Part shown: one piece after another, positions 62,068 through 64,000 of the stretch
Position numbering within the stretch: the first letter of the stretch is position 1
Layout of the letters: each line of letters starts with the position of its first letter
NCBI GenBank assembly: GCA_036500225.1
Contig: DASYCJ010000084.1
Coordinates: 1-64,000 of the forward strand
From: DASUBN01 sp036500225
Lineage (GTDB): Bacteria; Pseudomonadota; Gammaproteobacteria; Natronospirales; REEB76
Length of the DNA: 64,000 nucleotides
Direction: 5' to 3'
Translations under genes and position numbers: made by a program
The notes under the pieces: model-generated
What the model was told of the DNA's origin: nothing
The model's database searches: none
The model's input: only the letters and a program-made list of their open reading frames with translations

Positions 62068-62984
62068 CTCTTCAGGATCTTGACCGCGGCGCTATCGGTG
62101 GCGTAGGTCAGATCTTTCTCCCGGAAGTCATCCTGGATCACGATCAGCATCTGCCACACGCCCTGGGCATCGGGTCGTGCATCCACCACTTCTCCGACCG
62201 GAGAATCATGCCCCTTGGCGTGGATGTCTGTACCGGGTTTAAGTCGGGAGGAAGTCCGGCACTCTGCGCGGACCAGATGGCGCTTCACGCCGCCGCGGTA
62301 GTGGGCGCGGGCGATGACTTCCTGACCGATGTAACAACCCTTCTTGAAATCGATGCCTCCCAGCTTATCGAGGTCCAGCATCTGGGCCACGAAGTGCTCG
62401 GAGGTCTCGGGATGGACCGTGGGTTCTCCCGTGAGGATCCGGCGCAGGGACCAGTCATCTTCGGTGCCGGCTGCAGTGACAGGTTCCCAGCTTTGTTTCA
62501 GCGAGGCGAGAGCGCTCTCGGCGCCGTAGATGACGTAGCGAGGGAACTCCCCGTGCAGACGCAGGACCTGCAATGCATCAGTGCTGGTCGCTTCATCCGG
62601 ATGCATCGGCACTGGGATATTTGCCTGGGCCATCAGTTCAGCGGCACCTTCTCCCATGAGACCCAGGCAGCCGAATTCGCTGCTGGCATCCGTGAGCGTG
62701 ACCTTGGAGCGCAACACGTACATCGAGAGGCGCTTCAACACCTGTGCCTTCAGTCCGCCGGGCAGCGCCAGGAAGATATCCTCGCCGCGGCGGAACACGC
62801 GTATCAAGGTCACCACCCGGCCCTTGGCGGTGTTCCAGGAGCAGAGGCGGGTCATCGAGGTATCAAGCTTCTCGATGTCGATGCTGAGTTGGCCTTGCAG
62901 GAAAGCGACTGCGTCCGCGCCGCTGGCGCGGATCAGTCCCTTGTAGGACAGGTCCATCAGGATGGTCTTGGGATCAGTGGACAT
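62064..62984 (-). CDS. ygfZ: Folate-binding protein YgfZ (iron-sulfur cluster maintenance)
   Basis: A tetrahydrofolate-binding protein related to the glycine-cleavage T protein. It helps build or repair certain Fe-S enzymes. The start is set at the ATG at 62984, giving 306 residues. The frame runs further upstream to 63098, but that stretch reads as non-protein. Diagnostic is the Cys-containing KGCYIGQEVIARAHYRGGVK (near residue 230). The N-terminus has LIRASGADAVAFLQGQLSID and the C-terminus SPVGEVVDARPD. It diverges from the succinate dehydrogenase genes, whose iron-sulfur subunit is a plausible client. Confidence 0.92.
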   Translation of the reverse strand: MSTDPKTILMDLSYKGLIRASGADAVAFLQGQLSIDIEKLDTSMTRLCSWNTAKGRVVTLIRVFRRGEDIFLALPGGLKAQVLKRLSMYVLRSKVTLTDASSEFGCLGLMGEGAAELMAQANIPVPMHPDEATSTDALQVLRLHGEFPRYVIYGAESALASLKQSWEPVTAAGTEDDWSLRRILTGEPTVHPETSEHFVAQMLDLDKLGGIDFKKGCYIGQEVIARAHYRGGVKRHLVRAECRTSSRLKPGTDIHAKGHDSPVGEVVDARPDAQGVWQMLIVIQDDFREKDLTYATDSAAVKILKS

Positions 62985-63086
62985 AGGGGCTGTTGATATT
63001 GTAACCGCTGCTTGTGGTGGCTTGCGTGGGTACCGACCAGACCGGCCTTTAGGTGTAAAATGGACGGTATAAGAGCAAGGCATCCC

Positions 63087-63260
63087 ATGTCCGAGCAACG
63101 TACCGAGACTCCGGCGAAAGACTCCAAACAGGAACCGCTTTCCAGCGGTACCGGAGCCGATGCCAAACCCCAGCAGCCTAAAGAGATCGGCGGTCCCAAG
63201 GGGCCGGAGCCGACCCGTTACGGCGACTGGGAGAAGAACGGGCGATGCATAGATTTCTAA
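63087..63260 (+). CDS. SdhAF4-like succinate dehydrogenase assembly factor (DUF1674)
   Basis: A 57-residue protein. Its disordered, Lys- and Gln-rich first half is followed by the conserved end PEPTRYGDWEKNGRCIDF, the signature of the SDHAF4/DUF1674 family. In eukaryotes SDHAF4 helps join the flavinated SdhA subunit to SdhB. Its place 12 bases before sdhC strongly supports that role. I chose the ATG at 63087 after AAGG; a longer frame to 63012 has no support. TATAAG at 63068-63073 might be a -10 element for the operon. Confidence 0.88.
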   Translation: MSEQRTETPAKDSKQEPLSSGTGADAKPQQPKEIGGPKGPEPTRYGDWEKNGRCIDF

Positions 63261-63272
63261 CCAAGGTGAAGC

Positions 63273-63662
63273 ATGGCTGATAACCGACCGCTATCGCCCC
63301 ATCTCGGGATCTACCGCTGGCAGATCACCATGACCATGTCCATCCTCCACCGCGCCACCGGCGTGGCGCTAGCGGTGGGCAGCCTGATGCTGGTTTGGTG
63401 GCTGGTGGCGGCGGGCATGGGCCCGGACGCCTATGGCACCGCCCACGCGTTCCTCTCCAGCTGGCTCGGCCAACTCCTGCTCATCGGCTGGACCTTCTCG
63501 CTCTTCTATCACCTCTGCAACGGCATCCGGCATCTGGCCTGGGATGCGGGTTGGGGTTTCGAGATCAAGACCCTATACATCACGGGCTATACCGTCTGGG
63601 TGGTGGCGATCCTGCTCACCGCCGGTACGCTCTGGGTGGCTTACACGGGAGGTGCGGCATGA
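63273..63662 (+). CDS. sdhC: Succinate dehydrogenase cytochrome b556 subunit
   Basis: A membrane anchor subunit of complex II that, with SdhD, binds haem b and ubiquinone. It has 129 residues and three hydrophobic segments. The family signature near the N-terminus reads RPLSPHLGIYRW followed by SILHRATG, which contains quinone-site residues. The haem ligand histidine lies in FYHLCNGIRHLAWD. It overlaps the next gene by 4 bases (ATGA). Confidence 0.96.
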   Translation: MADNRPLSPHLGIYRWQITMTMSILHRATGVALAVGSLMLVWWLVAAGMGPDAYGTAHAFLSSWLGQLLLIGWTFSLFYHLCNGIRHLAWDAGWGFEIKTLYITGYTVWVVAILLTAGTLWVAYTGGAA

Positions 63663-64000
63663 GTTTCCGCACGCCTCTCAGCCAAGTCACGGGCTCGGGC
63701 TCAGCCAAGAGCGGCACCGCTCATTGGTGGGGTCAGCGGGTCTCGGCCTTAGGCCTTATCCCCCTGAGCCTCTGGTTCGCGGGCTCGGTGCTGCAACTGA
63801 GCCGCGCCGACTACATCACGGTCATCGTCTGGCTGCACACCCCCTGGGTGGCGGTACTTCTGAGCCTGTTCCTGGTGACCCTGCTGTATCACGCCTATCT
63901 GGGCGTGCAGGTGGTCATCGAGGATTACGTGCATACCGAGTGGTTGAAGTTCACTTCGCTGCTCCTGATCAAGTTCGCCTGCATCCTGCTCGGCGCGGCC
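63659..64000 (+). CDS. sdhD: Succinate dehydrogenase membrane anchor subunit, cut by window end
   Basis: Starts MSFRTPLSQVTGSGSAKSGT, then HWWGQRVSALGLIPLSLWF. Three hydrophobic segments follow, with the haem-ligand region LYHAYLGVQVVIEDYVH in the second. The frame is open at the right edge after 114 residues, close to the usual full length of 115-125. It should be followed by sdhA and sdhB outside the window. Confidence 0.94.
   Translation, partial: MSFRTPLSQVTGSGSAKSGTAHWWGQRVSALGLIPLSLWFAGSVLQLSRADYITVIVWLHTPWVAVLLSLFLVTLLYHAYLGVQVVIEDYVHTEWLKFTSLLLIKFACILLGAA

Overview
The window is a gene-dense stretch of high-GC bacterial chromosome (GC about 60 percent, judged by eye). About 54 protein genes cover nearly all of it, no gap between genes exceeds about 300 bases, and I found no tRNA, rRNA, CRISPR array or insertion sequence. 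Gene content and order place it in the Gammaproteobacteria. It holds the dapD-glnD-map block facing rpsB-tsf-pyrH-frr, the uppS-cdsA-dxr-rseP-bamA-skp-lpxD-fabZ-lpxA-lpxB-rnhB-dnaE-accA-tilS string, pyrG-kdsA-eno-ftsB-ispD-ispF-truD, and surE-pcm-nlpD-rpoS, all as in Escherichia coli. An RpfE-like gene next to recJ-prfB-lysS, GTP-type PEP carboxykinase and an SdhAF4-like gene before sdhCD are more like Xanthomonadales or other early-branching gammaproteobacteria. I cannot name the genus.

Layout. (1) 1-8.3 kb: the 3' part of a giant repetitive surface protein (FHA/TPS-exoprotein-like, with RTX-like nonapeptides) followed by an FHA-domain protein. (2) 8.4-17.1 kb: pckG on the minus strand; a membrane-anchored protein resembling a GT51 transglycosylase without its catalytic glutamate; yoaA-tsaB; phoB-phoR-phoU; dsbB. 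(3) 17.1-22.5 kb, minus strand: map-glnD-dapD-dapE, covering protein maturation, nitrogen sensing and lysine/peptidoglycan precursor synthesis. (4) 22.6-50.5 kb, plus strand: a long run of housekeeping genes for translation, isoprenoid, phospholipid, lipid A and Kdo synthesis, outer-membrane assembly, replication, fatty-acid synthesis and glycolysis, many joined by 4-base stop/start overlaps. (5) 50.5-54.3 kb: an Smr-domain gene, then surE-pcm-nlpD-rpoS. (6) 54.3-62.1 kb: an Mth938-domain gene, an RpfE-like gene, recJ, prfB with its programmed frameshift, lysS, a WapI-like orphan immunity gene and an RsmB/NOP2-type methyltransferase. (7) 62.1 kb to the end: ygfZ facing away from an SdhAF4-like assembly factor, sdhC and a truncated sdhD.

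Much of the window serves envelope construction: undecaprenyl carrier (uppS), isoprenoid precursors (dxr, ispD, ispF), phospholipid (cdsA), lipid A (lpxD, lpxA, lpxB with fabZ), Kdo (kdsA), outer-membrane protein folding (bamA, skp), stress proteolysis (rseP), division (ftsB), an amidase activator (nlpD) and disulfide formation (dsbB).

I looked for a new defence, mobile or biosynthetic system and found none that the sequence supports. The most unusual items are small: two related palindromic intergenic elements after rpoS and recJ, an orphan WapI-like immunity gene of lower GC, the GT51-like protein lacking its catalytic residue, a long charged tail on ribosomal protein S2, an aspartate in place of the metal-site cysteine of KdsA, a hairpin over the dsbB ribosome binding site, and the tandem architecture of the giant surface protein.
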